A stretch of DNA of 64,000 nucleotides, taken from NCBI RefSeq assembly GCF_034670185.1, contig NZ_JAXMNY010000004.1:248001-312000 (forward strand), in the 5' to 3' direction. Position numbers and translations under genes: made by a program. Each line of letters starts with the position of its first letter. The stretch's first letter is position 1. Origin of the DNA: Nisaea sp. Its GTDB lineage: Bacteria; Pseudomonadota; Alphaproteobacteria; Thalassobaculales; Thalassobaculaceae. Below are positions 8,588 to 18,123 of this stretch, piece after piece. The notes below the pieces were generated by a model. That model was not told where the DNA came from. It saw nothing but the letters and a program-made list of their open reading frames with translations, and made no database searches.

Positions 8588-9076
8588 ATGCCGCTTATGG
8601 CGCCTGAACCTGCCACTCTCCCCTACCGTCCCTGCGTCGGGATTGTCCTGATCAATGACGAGGGCAAGGTTTTTATCGGCCGGCGTGCAGATATGAAGCC
8701 CGCTGCCTGGCAAATGCCCCAGGGCGGCGTAGACGATGGCGAGGACCCACTGCAGGCCGGCCTGCGCGAGCTCGCCGAAGAGACCGGCGTCACCGCCTGT
8801 GAGGTGCTCGACATGACACCGGACTGGCTGACCTACGATTTTCCGCCAGAAGCTATCCGAAAGGGGATCAAATCCCGGTATCGCGGACAGAAGCAGAAAT
8901 GGGTCCTGGCCCGCTTCACCGGTGCCGACAAGGATATCCACCTGTCCGCCCATACTGTCGAATTCGATGCCTGGCGCTGGGCCGACAGCGATGAGGTTCT
9001 TCGCCTGATTGTGGAATTCAAGCGACCCGTCTATCAGGCAGCCCTCGACCGGTTCGCACGTTTTCTGTCGCGCTAG
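8588..9076 (+). CDS. rppH: RNA pyrophosphohydrolase
   Basis: RppH removes pyrophosphate from the 5' triphosphate of mRNA to start decay. The 162-residue protein carries a perfect Nudix box at residues 46-67 (GGVDDGEDP to RELAEETG). The N-terminal YRPCVGIVLIN, the MPQGG lead into the box and the SRYRGQKQKWVLARF segment separate RppH/YgdP from other Nudix hydrolases. The ATG at 8588 is used; a second ATG four codons on is an alternative. It closes the envC-ctpA-yibQ-rppH run with a gap of 18 bp, a common alphaproteobacterial arrangement. Confidence 0.95.
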   Translation: MPLMAPEPATLPYRPCVGIVLINDEGKVFIGRRADMKPAAWQMPQGGVDDGEDPLQAGLRELAEETGVTACEVLDMTPDWLTYDFPPEAIRKGIKSRYRGQKQKWVLARFTGADKDIHLSAHTVEFDAWRWADSDEVLRLIVEFKRPVYQAALDRFARFLSR

Positions 9077-9196
9077 CTAGTCTTCTTGCCTTCAGCCGCC
9101 GGACTGATAGGGTTGGTCTTGACCGTCAGCCGTCACCGTGACGTTTCCGCACGATTGCCGACCATCGGTTGAGCATAACATAAGGCCAATTACACA

Positions 9197-10417
9197 ATGT
9201 CCGGGGCCGCGAACAACCTTCCACAGACATTCGAGCGCCGCGGGACTTGCGTCCCCTTTGCGTCCGTACCGGCGTTCAACCATCTCCGCGTGCGTGAGTA
9301 TCTGGGCGGGCGCGGGCGCGTGCTGGAAGCGACGATCCCGAATTTCTCCGGCACCCGCCGGGGAGAGTTCGCCATAGTCGACTGGAAGCAGATCCCGAGC
9401 ATGGGCGTCTTGTCCGAGCGTGACGAGGAAGTTCATGGCAGGATATTAGGCACACGGAATGCGCAGGATCTGGATCCGCTCAATATCCGTTCCATCCTGC
9501 AACAGGCCGATGCCGCCTATAACCCGGACGAGGAAACCCGCCGCCTGGCCCGCGAGCAGGCACAGCGCGACCTTGAGGAAAAAGAGATCGTCCGGATGTC
9601 CTGTATCGCCCAGATGACACGCGAGTGCGGCGTGGCGCAGGGTGACGCCTTCATGGCACGGGCGAGCACGCAAACCCTGCTGAATTTGATGACCGGGAAG
9701 AGTGCCGTCGCCGAGTTCCGGATGGACGAGTTGGTCTCGAAGGTGATGTCTCACACGGCATTGCGCGCCGGCTGTACGGTCAACGAGGTACGGGACTGGC
9801 TTGAACCGCTCGTCGGCCTCATCGCACCGTTTGGCTCTGTTGCTTCCGACAAGGAGAAAAAGACCGACGGCTTCCTTTTCCGCCAGCATCTCCGATTGCT
9901 GGAACTTCGGGGCTCACTGCAGATCTATGCATCTGAATCGCGGCCCGAGGTGGCTGATTCAATCAATCTTGTTCTCAGGGTGGTGGATCAGACCATCGGC
10001 TATGTGAGCGAGCGGATTGTCACCCTTGATAGCCTGCTGGCGAGCATCGCCGGGATGTTCTCGAAGGTCGATAATTCTGTCGCCAAACTGCAGAAGCTGC
10101 GGCGGGAAGTCGCGTATGGGCTGGATGGTTGGGACGACCTTGTATCCATCTGGCTGGACGCGTTTGAGAACAGGCACTTGATTGGCGGTGAAGCGGGTCT
10201 GGAACGGGCGATCATCCATATTCTGTGGCATCTGCCCGTATTGCCGTACAAGGAACTGCATGGCGATGCGTTCGACGCCCAGTCTTCGGTTGAACGGGCA
10301 CGGGTCAGGATCGTCAGCCAAATGCATTCCTGGCAGACCGACGAGCTGGATCACGAGCTGAAAGACCGGGTCGAAAAGGGCAAGGAAAAGGCCAGCGAGG
10401 AAAAATCCAGCTGGTAG
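9197..10417 (+). CDS. uncharacterised 406-residue cytoplasmic protein
   Basis: Not recognised. No signal peptide and no membrane segment is seen. The N-terminal ~80 residues look strand-rich (HLRVREYLGG, RVLEATIPNF, GEFAIVDWKQIPSMG); the rest is mostly helical with a charged region at about 105-125 and a Lys/Glu-rich end. By eye the order of features resembles the tandem paralogues at 32-34 kb: a DLDPLNIRSIL segment against FDPYSLRRGLR, a FRQHLRLLELRGSLQIY segment against FYKQHLAEIGPRITLLQIW, and a WDDLVSIWLDAFENR end against LTVKIFEWETRF. That is an inference of distant homology. The start lacks a clear Shine-Dalgarno sequence (AAGG lies about 13 bases upstream). Base composition matches the neighbours. 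Confidence 0.75.
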   Translation: MSGAANNLPQTFERRGTCVPFASVPAFNHLRVREYLGGRGRVLEATIPNFSGTRRGEFAIVDWKQIPSMGVLSERDEEVHGRILGTRNAQDLDPLNIRSILQQADAAYNPDEETRRLAREQAQRDLEEKEIVRMSCIAQMTRECGVAQGDAFMARASTQTLLNLMTGKSAVAEFRMDELVSKVMSHTALRAGCTVNEVRDWLEPLVGLIAPFGSVASDKEKKTDGFLFRQHLRLLELRGSLQIYASESRPEVADSINLVLRVVDQTIGYVSERIVTLDSLLASIAGMFSKVDNSVAKLQKLRREVAYGLDGWDDLVSIWLDAFENRHLIGGEAGLERAIIHILWHLPVLPYKELHGDAFDAQSSVERARVRIVSQMHSWQTDELDHELKDRVEKGKEKASEEKSSW

Positions 10418-10455
10418 GGATCCCTCGATATACCGCTCTGGCAAGCAGCCAAAGC

Positions 10456-10485
10456 AAAACGGCCGACGCAAGCGCCGGCCGTTTC
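10456..10485. terminator. bidirectional terminator hairpin
   Basis: The arms AAACGGCC (10457-10464) and GGCCGTTT (10477-10484) pair perfectly around a 12-base centre, with A-rich and T-rich flanks on the two sides. It lies between the convergent ends of the unknown gene at 10417 and atpC at 10514, so it probably serves both. Confidence 0.75.
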
Positions 10486-10513
10486 GTTATTTCAGTGTCT
10501 TTGATCCAGGCGT

Positions 10514-10915
10514 TTAATCGGCCGCGGCGCGAAGCGCTTCCAGGATCTTGATCCGGCGCTCGATCCGTTCACGATCGAGCTCTTCCTTCGCGTCCTTCAG
10601 ATCATCACGCAGGTCGGAAATCTCAGAGTCGACCTTGGCTGTGTCGACATCCTTCAGCACCTGAGCGTCTTCGGCCAGCACCGTGCAGCGGGTCTCCGTC
10701 ACTTCGGCGAAACCGCCGGCAACGAAGATCCGTTCGGCGACGGAGCCGTTCTGATGGATATCAATCACACCGGGCTCGAGGGTCGAGATCATCGGCGCGT
10801 GGCGCGGCAGCACACCGAAATATCCTTCAGTACCCGGGACGACGACCATTTCGGCCGCTTCCGAGTAAAGAAGCTTTTCCGGCGATACCAGCTCGAACTG
10901 TGTCGTCTCGGCCAT
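10514..10915 (-). CDS. atpC: F1 ATP synthase epsilon subunit
   Basis: Epsilon is part of the central rotor stalk of F1 and controls hydrolysis. The 133 residues begin with the ten-strand sandwich (TQFELVSPEKLLYS, PGTEGYFGVLPRHAP, FVAGGFAEV) and end in a helical hairpin rich in Asp, Glu and Arg. It is the last gene of the atpHAGDC operon, 32 bp after atpD. The operon lacks the Fo genes, which in alphaproteobacteria normally lie elsewhere. Confidence 0.97.
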   Translation of the reverse strand: MAETTQFELVSPEKLLYSEAAEMVVVPGTEGYFGVLPRHAPMISTLEPGVIDIHQNGSVAERIFVAGGFAEVTETRCTVLAEDAQVLKDVDTAKVDSEISDLRDDLKDAKEELDRERIERRIKILEALRAAAD

Positions 10916-10947
10916 GTCTATGGCTCCACTCCGTTAGGCGGCCTGAA

Positions 10948-12372
10948 TTAAGCCGCTTCCGCCGCCATTTTCTTGGCCTTCTCGACGGCTTCCTCGATGG
11001 TGCCGACCATATAGAAGGCGCCTTCCGGAAGATCGTCGTATTCGCCTGCAATGATGCCCTTGAAGCCCTTGATGGTGTCTTCGAGAGAAACCAGCTTGCC
11101 CGGAGAACCGGTGAAGACTTCGGCAACGTGGAACGGCTGGGAGAGGAAACGCTGGATCTTCCGGGCGCGAGCCACGGTCTGGCGATCTTCTTCCGAGAGC
11201 TCGTCCATGCCGAGAATGGCAATGATGTCCTGCAGGGACTTGTAGGTCTGCAGCACTTCCTGCACCGAACGGGCGATCTGATAATGCTCGTCACCGATGA
11301 TCCGCGGATCAAGCATCCGGGAGGTGGAGTCGAGCGGGTCAACAGCCGGGTAGATGCCGAGTTCGGCAATCTGACGGCTGAGAACCGTGGTCGCGTCAAG
11401 GTGCGAGAAGGACGTGGCAGGTGCCGGATCGGTCAAGTCATCGGCCGGCACGTAAATAGCCTGAACCGACGTGATCGAGCCCTTCTTGGTGGTGGTGATA
11501 CGTTCCTGCAGCATACCCATGTCGGTCGCCAGGGTCGGCTGATAGCCCACCGCCGACGGGATACGACCAAGAAGCGCGGACACTTCGGAGCCGGCCTGCG
11601 TGAAACGGAAGATGTTATCCACGAAGAACAGCACGTCCTGGCCTTCTTCGTCGCGGAAATACTCAGCCTGGGTCAGACCGGTCAGCGCGACACGGGAACG
11701 GGCACCTGGCGGCTCATTCATCTGGCCATAGACCAGGGCTGCCTTGGACCCTTCGCCGTCCGGCACGATAACGCCGGATTCGACCATCTCGTGGTACAGA
11801 TCGTTACCTTCACGGGTACGCTCACCAACGCCCGCGAACACGGAGTAACCACCGTGCGCTTTCGCGACGTTGTTGATGAGCTCCATGATCAGAACCGTCT
11901 TGCCCACGCCGGCGCCGCCGAACAGGCCGATCTTACCGCCCTTGGCATACGGTGCGAGCAGGTCAACGACCTTGATGCCGGTGACCAGAATCTCGGCTTC
12001 GGTGGACTGCTCGGCAAAGGACGGAGCCTGACGGTGGATCGGGGATTTGTTCTTGGTCTTGACCGGCGCGCCATCATCAACCGGGTCACCGATGACGTTC
12101 ATGATGCGGCCCAAGGTTTCCGGACCGACCGGAACCATGATCGGGGAGCCGGTATCTTCCACCGGCTGACCGCGGACCAGACCTTCTGTTCCGTCCATGG
12201 CGATCGTACGAACCGTACGCTCACCGAGGTGCTGAGCAACCTCCAGAACCAACAGATTGTCGCCATTTTTCGTATGCAGGGCGTTCAGGATGGCCGGGAT
12301 CTCGCCGTCGAACTGAACGTCGACAACGGCGCCAATTACCTGTGTGACTTTGCCTGTCGCATTCTTAGCCAT
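10948..12372 (-). CDS. atpD: F1 ATP synthase beta subunit
   Basis: Catalytic subunit of the ATP synthase F1 hexamer. The 474-residue protein has the Walker A loop GGAGVGKTVLI, the catalytic-site GERTREGNDLY, the Walker B strand VLFFVDNIFRFTQAG and the DELSEEDR (DELSEED) rotor-contacting loop. The first 20 residues (NATGKVTQVIGAVVDVQF) are typical. The gene sits between atpG and atpC in the usual order. Confidence 0.99.
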   Translation of the reverse strand: MAKNATGKVTQVIGAVVDVQFDGEIPAILNALHTKNGDNLLVLEVAQHLGERTVRTIAMDGTEGLVRGQPVEDTGSPIMVPVGPETLGRIMNVIGDPVDDGAPVKTKNKSPIHRQAPSFAEQSTEAEILVTGIKVVDLLAPYAKGGKIGLFGGAGVGKTVLIMELINNVAKAHGGYSVFAGVGERTREGNDLYHEMVESGVIVPDGEGSKAALVYGQMNEPPGARSRVALTGLTQAEYFRDEEGQDVLFFVDNIFRFTQAGSEVSALLGRIPSAVGYQPTLATDMGMLQERITTTKKGSITSVQAIYVPADDLTDPAPATSFSHLDATTVLSRQIAELGIYPAVDPLDSTSRMLDPRIIGDEHYQIARSVQEVLQTYKSLQDIIAILGMDELSEEDRQTVARARKIQRFLSQPFHVAEVFTGSPGKLVSLEDTIKGFKGIIAGEYDDLPEGAFYMVGTIEEAVEKAKKMAAEAA

Positions 12373-12449
12373 AAGTCAGCTCCAAACCTCTATCCGGGAT
12401 ATCCGGATCCTCGTTAATTCCATTCGATCGAGAGTATCTTCAGTACGGC

Positions 12450-13334
12450 CTAGACGGCCTCGGCACCGGAGATGATCTCGATAAGTTCCTTAGTAATGTT
12501 CGCCTGACGCGCCCGGTTGTAGTTCAGCGTCAGCTTGTCGATCATATCGCCTGCGTTCCGCGTGGCATTGTCCATCGCGGTCATCCGGGCTCCATGTTCA
12601 CTGGCATTGCTTTCCAGCAGCGCGGTGAAAATCTGCGTCGCGACATTACGCGGCAGCAACGCAGCCAGAATAGCTTCTTCGTCCGGCTCGTACTCATAGA
12701 GAGCGCCGCTCTCAGAAGCGGACGAATCCTCTTCCACCTCCGGCACACTTGCCGGAATGATCTGCTGGTTGGTGATGATCTGGGTCATCGCCGACTGGAA
12801 GCGGTTGAACAGCAGGCTGCAGATGTCGAAATCTTCGTCTTCGAACATCTTCAGGATCTGGGCCGCCAACTCGTCGGCCGAAGCAAAGGCCACGCCCTTA
12901 CGGGTCACGTCCTGGACGGAGCCGACGATGATATCGCCGAATTCGCGCTTCAGGGCATCCTTGCCACGACGGCCGACGCAAAACAGCTTGACCGTCTTGC
13001 CTTCACCACGAAGCGCTCGAACACGCTGGCGCGCCGCCCGGATGATCGTGCTGTTGAAACCACCGCACAAGCCCCGGTCTGCCGTGAAGACCACCAGGAG
13101 GTGGATATCGTCACGACCGGTTCCCGACAGCAGCTTCGGACCACCGGCCTGCGTCGCGGCGCCTGCCAGCGATGCAATCATCCGGTTCATCCGCGCGGCA
13201 TAGGGCCGGGAGGCTTCCGCCTGTTCCTGGGCACGACGGAGCTTAGCCGCCGCGACCATTTTCATGGCAGAGGTGATCTTCCGCGTCGACTTGACGCTGT
13301 TGATCCTGATCTTCAGGTCCTTGAGGGTGGCCAT
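12450..13334 (-). CDS. atpG: F1 ATP synthase gamma subunit
   Basis: Central shaft of F1. The N-terminal helix (MATLKDLKIRINSVKST, ITSAMKMVAAAKLRRAQ) and C-terminal helix (ARMTAMDNATRNAGDMIDKL, NRARQANITKELIEIISGA) that form the shaft are both intact, with TADRGLCGGFNS in the globular part. The length of 294 residues is normal. A short Glu/Ser-rich insertion lies at about residues 200-215, a place where alphaproteobacterial sequences vary. It is third in the atpHAGDC operon. Confidence 0.98.
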   Translation of the reverse strand: MATLKDLKIRINSVKSTRKITSAMKMVAAAKLRRAQEQAEASRPYAARMNRMIASLAGAATQAGGPKLLSGTGRDDIHLLVVFTADRGLCGGFNSTIIRAARQRVRALRGEGKTVKLFCVGRRGKDALKREFGDIIVGSVQDVTRKGVAFASADELAAQILKMFEDEDFDICSLLFNRFQSAMTQIITNQQIIPASVPEVEEDSSASESGALYEYEPDEEAILAALLPRNVATQIFTALLESNASEHGARMTAMDNATRNAGDMIDKLTLNYNRARQANITKELIEIISGAEAV

Positions 13335-13369
13335 GTATGCTCCTCGCTCTGCTCGCTAGCTGCCGATCC

Positions 13370-14905
13370 TCAGGCGAAGGTCTTGACGAAGCCGCTGAGG
13401 AATGCCTTCAGCTTTTCTTCGATATCGGCGGTCAGCGCCTGCTCGGTACGGATCGCGTCAAGGATGTCCTTACCCTTGGCACGGACTTCCGAGAGATAGG
13501 CCTGCTCGAAGCGGGTCACATCGCCGAGCGGCAGCTCGTCGAGATAGCCACGCACACCGGCATAGATCACCGCAACCTGCTCTTCCACCGTCAGCGGAGA
13601 GTACTGCGGCTGCTTCAGCAGCTCGGTCAGACGAGCACCACGGGCCAGCAGCTTCTGCGTGATCGGGTCAAGGTCCGACGCGAACTGCGCGAAGGCCGCC
13701 ATTTCACGATACTGCGCGAGCTCCAGCTTGATGGAACCGGCAACCTGCTTCATCGCCTTGATCTGAGCGGCGGAACCAACACGGCTAACCGAGAGACCGA
13801 CGTTCACGGCCGGGCGGATGCCCTGATAGAACAGTTCGGTCTCGAGGAAGATCTGACCGTCGGTGATGGAAATCACGTTGGTCGGAATGTAAGCGGAGAC
13901 GTCGCCGGCCTGGGTTTCGATGACCGGCAGCGCGGTCATGGAACCTGCACCCTGATCGTCGTTCATCTTCGCCGCACGCTCGAGGAGACGGGAGTGCAGA
14001 TAGAAGACGTCACCCGGGAATGCTTCACGCCCCGGAGGACGACGGAGAAGCAGGGACATCTGGCGATAGGCAACGGCCTGCTTGGACAGATCGTCATACA
14101 CGATGACGCTGTGCATACCGTTATCGCGGAAGAACTCACCCATGGTGCAGCCGGTATACGGTGCCAGGTACTGCATCGGCGCCGGCTCGGAAGCGGTGGC
14201 GGCTACGACGATGGAGTATTCCATCGCGCCGTAGTCTTCCAGAGTCTTCACGATCTGAGCAACGGTGGAGCGCTTCTGGCCAATCGCGACATAGATGCAG
14301 AACATCTTCTTGCTGTCGTCGTCGCCGGCGGCGTCGTTGGTGGCTTTCTGGTTGATGAAAGCATCGACTGCGATAGCGGTCTTACCTGTCTGACGGTCAC
14401 CGATGATCAGCTCACGCTGGCCACGGCCGACCGGGATCAGGCTGTCGATGGCCTTGAGGCCGGTCTGCATCGGCTCATGCACGGATTTACGCGGCATGAT
14501 GCCCGGCGCTTTGACTTCAACACGCTTGCGCTCGACATTTTCCAGCGGACCCTTGCCGTCGATCGGGTTACCGAGACCGTCGACAACACGACCCAGCAGG
14601 CTCTTGCCGACCGGAACGTCCACGATGGAACCGGTCCGCTTGACCGTGTCACCTTCTTTGATTGAACGGTCGTCGCCGAAGATAACGATACCGACGTTAT
14701 CGTCTTCAAGGTTCAGCGCCATGCCCCGGATACCGCCCGGGAACTCGACCATTTCACCAGCCTGGACCTGATCCAGACCATAGACGCGGGCGATACCGTC
14801 ACCGACGGAGAGAACCTGGCCGACCTCGGCCACTTCTGCTTCGGTACCGAAATTCGCGATCTGTTCCTTCAGAATCGAAGAAATCTCAGCGGCGCGGATA
14901 TCCAT
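13370..14905 (-). CDS. atpA: F1 ATP synthase alpha subunit
   Basis: Non-catalytic nucleotide-binding subunit of F1. The 511 residues include the Walker A loop GDRQTGKTAIA, the SIVDVPVGKSLLGRVVDGLG segment of the beta-barrel to core transition, the MSLLLRRPPGREAFPGDVFY block, and the ISVSRVG-like LSVSRVGSAAQIKAMKQV signature. Its start touches the atpH stop: the atpH end and the atpA ATG share base 14905, so the two are translationally coupled. Confidence 0.99.
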   Translation of the reverse strand: MDIRAAEISSILKEQIANFGTEAEVAEVGQVLSVGDGIARVYGLDQVQAGEMVEFPGGIRGMALNLEDDNVGIVIFGDDRSIKEGDTVKRTGSIVDVPVGKSLLGRVVDGLGNPIDGKGPLENVERKRVEVKAPGIMPRKSVHEPMQTGLKAIDSLIPVGRGQRELIIGDRQTGKTAIAVDAFINQKATNDAAGDDDSKKMFCIYVAIGQKRSTVAQIVKTLEDYGAMEYSIVVAATASEPAPMQYLAPYTGCTMGEFFRDNGMHSVIVYDDLSKQAVAYRQMSLLLRRPPGREAFPGDVFYLHSRLLERAAKMNDDQGAGSMTALPVIETQAGDVSAYIPTNVISITDGQIFLETELFYQGIRPAVNVGLSVSRVGSAAQIKAMKQVAGSIKLELAQYREMAAFAQFASDLDPITQKLLARGARLTELLKQPQYSPLTVEEQVAVIYAGVRGYLDELPLGDVTRFEQAYLSEVRAKGKDILDAIRTEQALTADIEEKLKAFLSGFVKTFA

Positions 14906-15471
14906 CAGCCAACACCTTTCATGGCAAGCTGCAAACGCTGCAGCTTGGAACGGATTGAATTGTCGATCATGCGCGAACCGACACGCACGACCAGTCCGCC
15001 GATCAAAGCCGGATCGACAGAGAGATTAACGGAGACCTTCTGACCAACGCCCTTTTTCAGAGCCTCGGAGATGTCGGAAAGCTGGGCTTCGCTCAGCTCG
15101 ACAGCAGAGGTCACATCGGCCGTCACTTCACCGCGCCGGGCGGCAAGCTGGGCCAGGAAAGCAGTAATCATCGCGTTCATCGCGAATAGACGGCGGTTGG
15201 ACGCGACCGTACCGAGGAACTTCTGGGTCAGCGCATGCGCTCCCATCTTTTCCAGCACCGCCGCGATACCACGCGTCTGTTCTGCCCGCGTCAAAACCGG
15301 GGAACGCACCAAGCGAGAGAGGTCCGGGCTTTCGATCAGAGCCTGCCGCAGGGATTTCAAATCCCCCGCAACGGCATCCAAAGCCTTTTCCCCTTCCGCC
15401 AGCTCATAGAGGGCGGAAGCATATCTTCCGGCCAAGCCTGTCGTTTCGGAAGCCACCAGGGAACGCCTCAT
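14905..15471 (-). CDS. atpH: F1 ATP synthase delta subunit
   Basis: Delta (OSCP) forms part of the stator joining F1 to Fo. The 188-residue product has the N-terminal helical domain starting at GLAGRYASALYELAEGEKAL and the conserved C-terminal half with SAVELSEAQLSDI and the end DPALIGGLVVRVGSRMIDNSI. It opens the operon. A shorter start a few codons downstream cannot be excluded. The roughly 195 bp upstream to priA hold the presumed operon promoter, but I see no convincing -35/-10 pair. Confidence 0.96.
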   Translation of the reverse strand: MRRSLVASETTGLAGRYASALYELAEGEKALDAVAGDLKSLRQALIESPDLSRLVRSPVLTRAEQTRGIAAVLEKMGAHALTQKFLGTVASNRRLFAMNAMITAFLAQLAARRGEVTADVTSAVELSEAQLSDISEALKKGVGQKVSVNLSVDPALIGGLVVRVGSRMIDNSIRSKLQRLQLAMKGVG

Positions 15472-15667
15472 TCCAGAGATTATCGCCGTTTACCGGGCAC
15501 CGTTTCGGTAGCGCACCGTTTATCAGCGAATATTGACCAATAAAAACCCTCGTCGACGGCAGTTTCCGCCAAGCGCGGCGGTTCTCTAGCATAGAGGTTC
15601 AGACCGTGCAAGCGGTGGGTTGTCGCTTCTCGCAGGGTGGGCGGCATAGTCCGGAAGGCTACGGGGC

Positions 15668-17893
15668 TCAGAGGAAACTGTAGGGATCTATATCCACCGC
15701 CACACGAACCGAATTTGGAACCTCGATACGACCGAGCCAACTGCGCAGAACCGCTTGAATATTAACGTCGCGCCGGGTCTTGATCAGCAAGCGACGGCGG
15801 TGCCGGCCGCGAAGCAATGCCAGCGGTGCCGGCGCAGGTCCAAGCACGGAGACGCCGTCGAAATCCGGCGCCGCGCGACCGATCCGGCTGGCCACCATAT
15901 CCGCCTGATTTGGATCCGCCGCGCTGACGATGATCGCGGCCAGACGCCCAAACGGCGGCATGCCCTGTTGTTCCCGCGCCGTTGCCTCTTCCGCGAGAAA
16001 GCCGTCGCGGTCCCATGCGGCTATCGCCTTCAGCACCGGATTTTCCGGCTGATGGGTTTGCAGCAGCACCCGGCCCGGATGTTCCGCCCGGCCCGCCCGG
16101 CCCGCCACCTGATGCAGCAATTGGTAGGTCCGTTCCGCCGCCCGGAGATCGCCACCGGCAAGGCCGAGATCCGCATCCACCACACCGACCACAGTCAGTT
16201 TCGGGAAATGATACCCCTTGGCCACGATCTGGGTACCGAGCAGGATATCAACCTCGCCCGCCCTCACGCTCCGGACGAATTCGGCCGCAGCGGCGGGTCC
16301 TTGCAGGGTATCGCTGGAGACGATCTGGAACCGGGCATCGGGGAAAATAGCCGCGACTTCCTCTGCCATCCGCTCGACGCCAGGACCGCTGGCTACGAAA
16401 CTGTCTTCGGCAGCGCATTCTGGACAGGTTTTCGGCAACCGCGCGCTATAGCCGCAATGATGACACTGCAACCGGCCCAGCAAACGATGCTCGACCAGCC
16501 AGGCCGAGCAACTGGGGCATTCCAGCCGGTGTCCACAGGCCCGGCAGAGCGTGAGCGGCGCATAGCCCCTGCGGTTGAGGAAGACCAGCGACTGCTCGCC
16601 AGCAGCAAGCGCGCCCGTGATCGCCTCGATCAGCGGCCGGGAGAGCCAACGTCCACGTTGAGGCTGTTCCCGGCGCAGATCGACAAGCTCCACCGACGGC
16701 AAGGTCGCGGCGCCATGCCGGGCGGTCAGGCGGAGCTGGCTGTAGCGGCCATTCTCGACATTGCGCATGGTTTCCAGTGCAGGTGTCGCGGAGACCAGGA
16801 CGACCGGACAGGGGGTCAGGCTGGCACGAACCACGGCCATGTCCCTGCCATGATAGATCACCCCTTCCTCCTGCTTGTAGGCGGATTCGTGCTCTTCATC
16901 GACCACGATCAGACCGAGATTCGGGAACGGCAGATAGAGGGCCGACCGGGCGCCAACCAGCACCCGGACCTTGCCCTCGGCGATCTGGCGCCAGGTGTGA
17001 CGGCGGCGGCGCGGCTTCAGCTCGGAATGCCATTCCGCCGGGCGCACGCCGAAGCGCGCCTCGAACCGGTTCAGCCACTCCGCCGAGAGCGCGATTTCCG
17101 GCAACAGGACCAACACCTGCCTGCCTATGCGCAGCGCGGTCGCGACCGCCTCGAAATAAACTTCTGTCTTGCCCGCTCCTGTCTCACCATCAAGCAGCAC
17201 CGGCGCGAAACTCTCGGCGCTGACCGCCTCACACAGCGCATCAGCCGCCTCCTGCTGCTCATCGGAGAGTGGTGTTGTCCGTGGCAAGTCCGGATCGGGC
17301 TCCGGAAAGGGCGTATCCGCCGGCAGGGCGACACTCGCCAAGCCCCCGGCTTCCGCCAGCCCCTTCACCACGGACGTGCCGACCCCGGCCTCATCCGCGA
17401 TCTCCCGCGCCGTCCGCGGCGGCCCGTCCGCCAGCAGCTCCACCACCCGGCGCCGCGCCGGTGTCAGTCGCAGCCCCTGCGCTTCCACCGCCTCGACCCC
17501 GCCGGAAAGCGCGGCATAGGCCGTGACCGGTTTTGCCGGCTCGAACGCATCGGGCACACTGATGGCCATGCGCAATACGGCGCCCTGGGCGGTCAGCGTG
17601 TAGGAAGCCGTCCAGTCGACCAGCTTCAAAACGGCCTCCGGCAGCGGCGGCACCGGCAGGGCGCGAATCACCGGCTTCAGTCGGCTTCGTGCCACCTGAC
17701 CGCTCTCCGGATCTTCCGCCACATCAAGGGCCCAGACCACACCCGTGGTGCGCCGGTTGCCGAGCGGCACCTCGACGATACTGCCGCATTGCAGCGCCAT
17801 TTCCGCGTCCGCCAGATAGTCGTAGGGACCAGCCAGCGGCAGCGGAATCAACACCTGAATACGACGGGACTCGTCGGGGAAAAGATCGGACAT
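15668..17893 (-). CDS. priA: primosomal replication restart helicase
   Basis: PriA recognises stalled forks and reloads the replisome. From the ATG at 17893 (MSDLFPDESRRIQVLIPL) the protein is 741 residues; the frame is open 12 codons further to 17929 but the extra residues are unlike the family. It carries the 3'-DNA-binding domain, Walker A GETGAGKTEVYF, the DEEH box in VVDEEHESAYKQ, and the paired zinc-binding CRACGHRLECPSC and CHHCGYSARLPKTCPEC clusters, then the helicase C-terminal motif with HQVAGRAGRAE. It is divergent from the aldolase gene. Confidence 0.97.
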   Translation of the reverse strand: MSDLFPDESRRIQVLIPLPLAGPYDYLADAEMALQCGSIVEVPLGNRRTTGVVWALDVAEDPESGQVARSRLKPVIRALPVPPLPEAVLKLVDWTASYTLTAQGAVLRMAISVPDAFEPAKPVTAYAALSGGVEAVEAQGLRLTPARRRVVELLADGPPRTAREIADEAGVGTSVVKGLAEAGGLASVALPADTPFPEPDPDLPRTTPLSDEQQEAADALCEAVSAESFAPVLLDGETGAGKTEVYFEAVATALRIGRQVLVLLPEIALSAEWLNRFEARFGVRPAEWHSELKPRRRRHTWRQIAEGKVRVLVGARSALYLPFPNLGLIVVDEEHESAYKQEEGVIYHGRDMAVVRASLTPCPVVLVSATPALETMRNVENGRYSQLRLTARHGAATLPSVELVDLRREQPQRGRWLSRPLIEAITGALAAGEQSLVFLNRRGYAPLTLCRACGHRLECPSCSAWLVEHRLLGRLQCHHCGYSARLPKTCPECAAEDSFVASGPGVERMAEEVAAIFPDARFQIVSSDTLQGPAAAAEFVRSVRAGEVDILLGTQIVAKGYHFPKLTVVGVVDADLGLAGGDLRAAERTYQLLHQVAGRAGRAEHPGRVLLQTHQPENPVLKAIAAWDRDGFLAEEATAREQQGMPPFGRLAAIIVSAADPNQADMVASRIGRAAPDFDGVSVLGPAPAPLALLRGRHRRRLLIKTRRDVNIQAVLRSWLGRIEVPNSVRVAVDIDPYSFL

Positions 17894-18123
17894 GCGGCGG
17901 AGTGTCGAACACCTCGCCACACTCCGCAACGGTCTCGGTTTTGTAGCGGCGGGCCGCCGGCCTCACGGGGACGTGCCGGGCCTCCTGTTTCCTGCAGTTC
18001 CGTGAAAAGCCGGTGACGTTACCCCGGCGTCACTGGCACCGGCCCCCTGTATGCGCTAGACTCGCCTCGTCGATTCGGCCATACGAGGCTCGGATTCACC
18101 ACCTGCCGAGGATACAGGACGAC

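Noticed and set aside
10900..12417. Long plus-strand frame of 505 codons opposite atpD
   Set aside because: Lies entirely over the strongly conserved beta subunit; an antisense frame caused by GC-rich third positions.
13337..14665. 442-codon plus-strand frame opposite atpA
   Set aside because: Antisense of a certain gene.
15755..18016. 753-codon plus-strand frame opposite priA
   Set aside because: Mirror of a certain gene; the translation has no family features.
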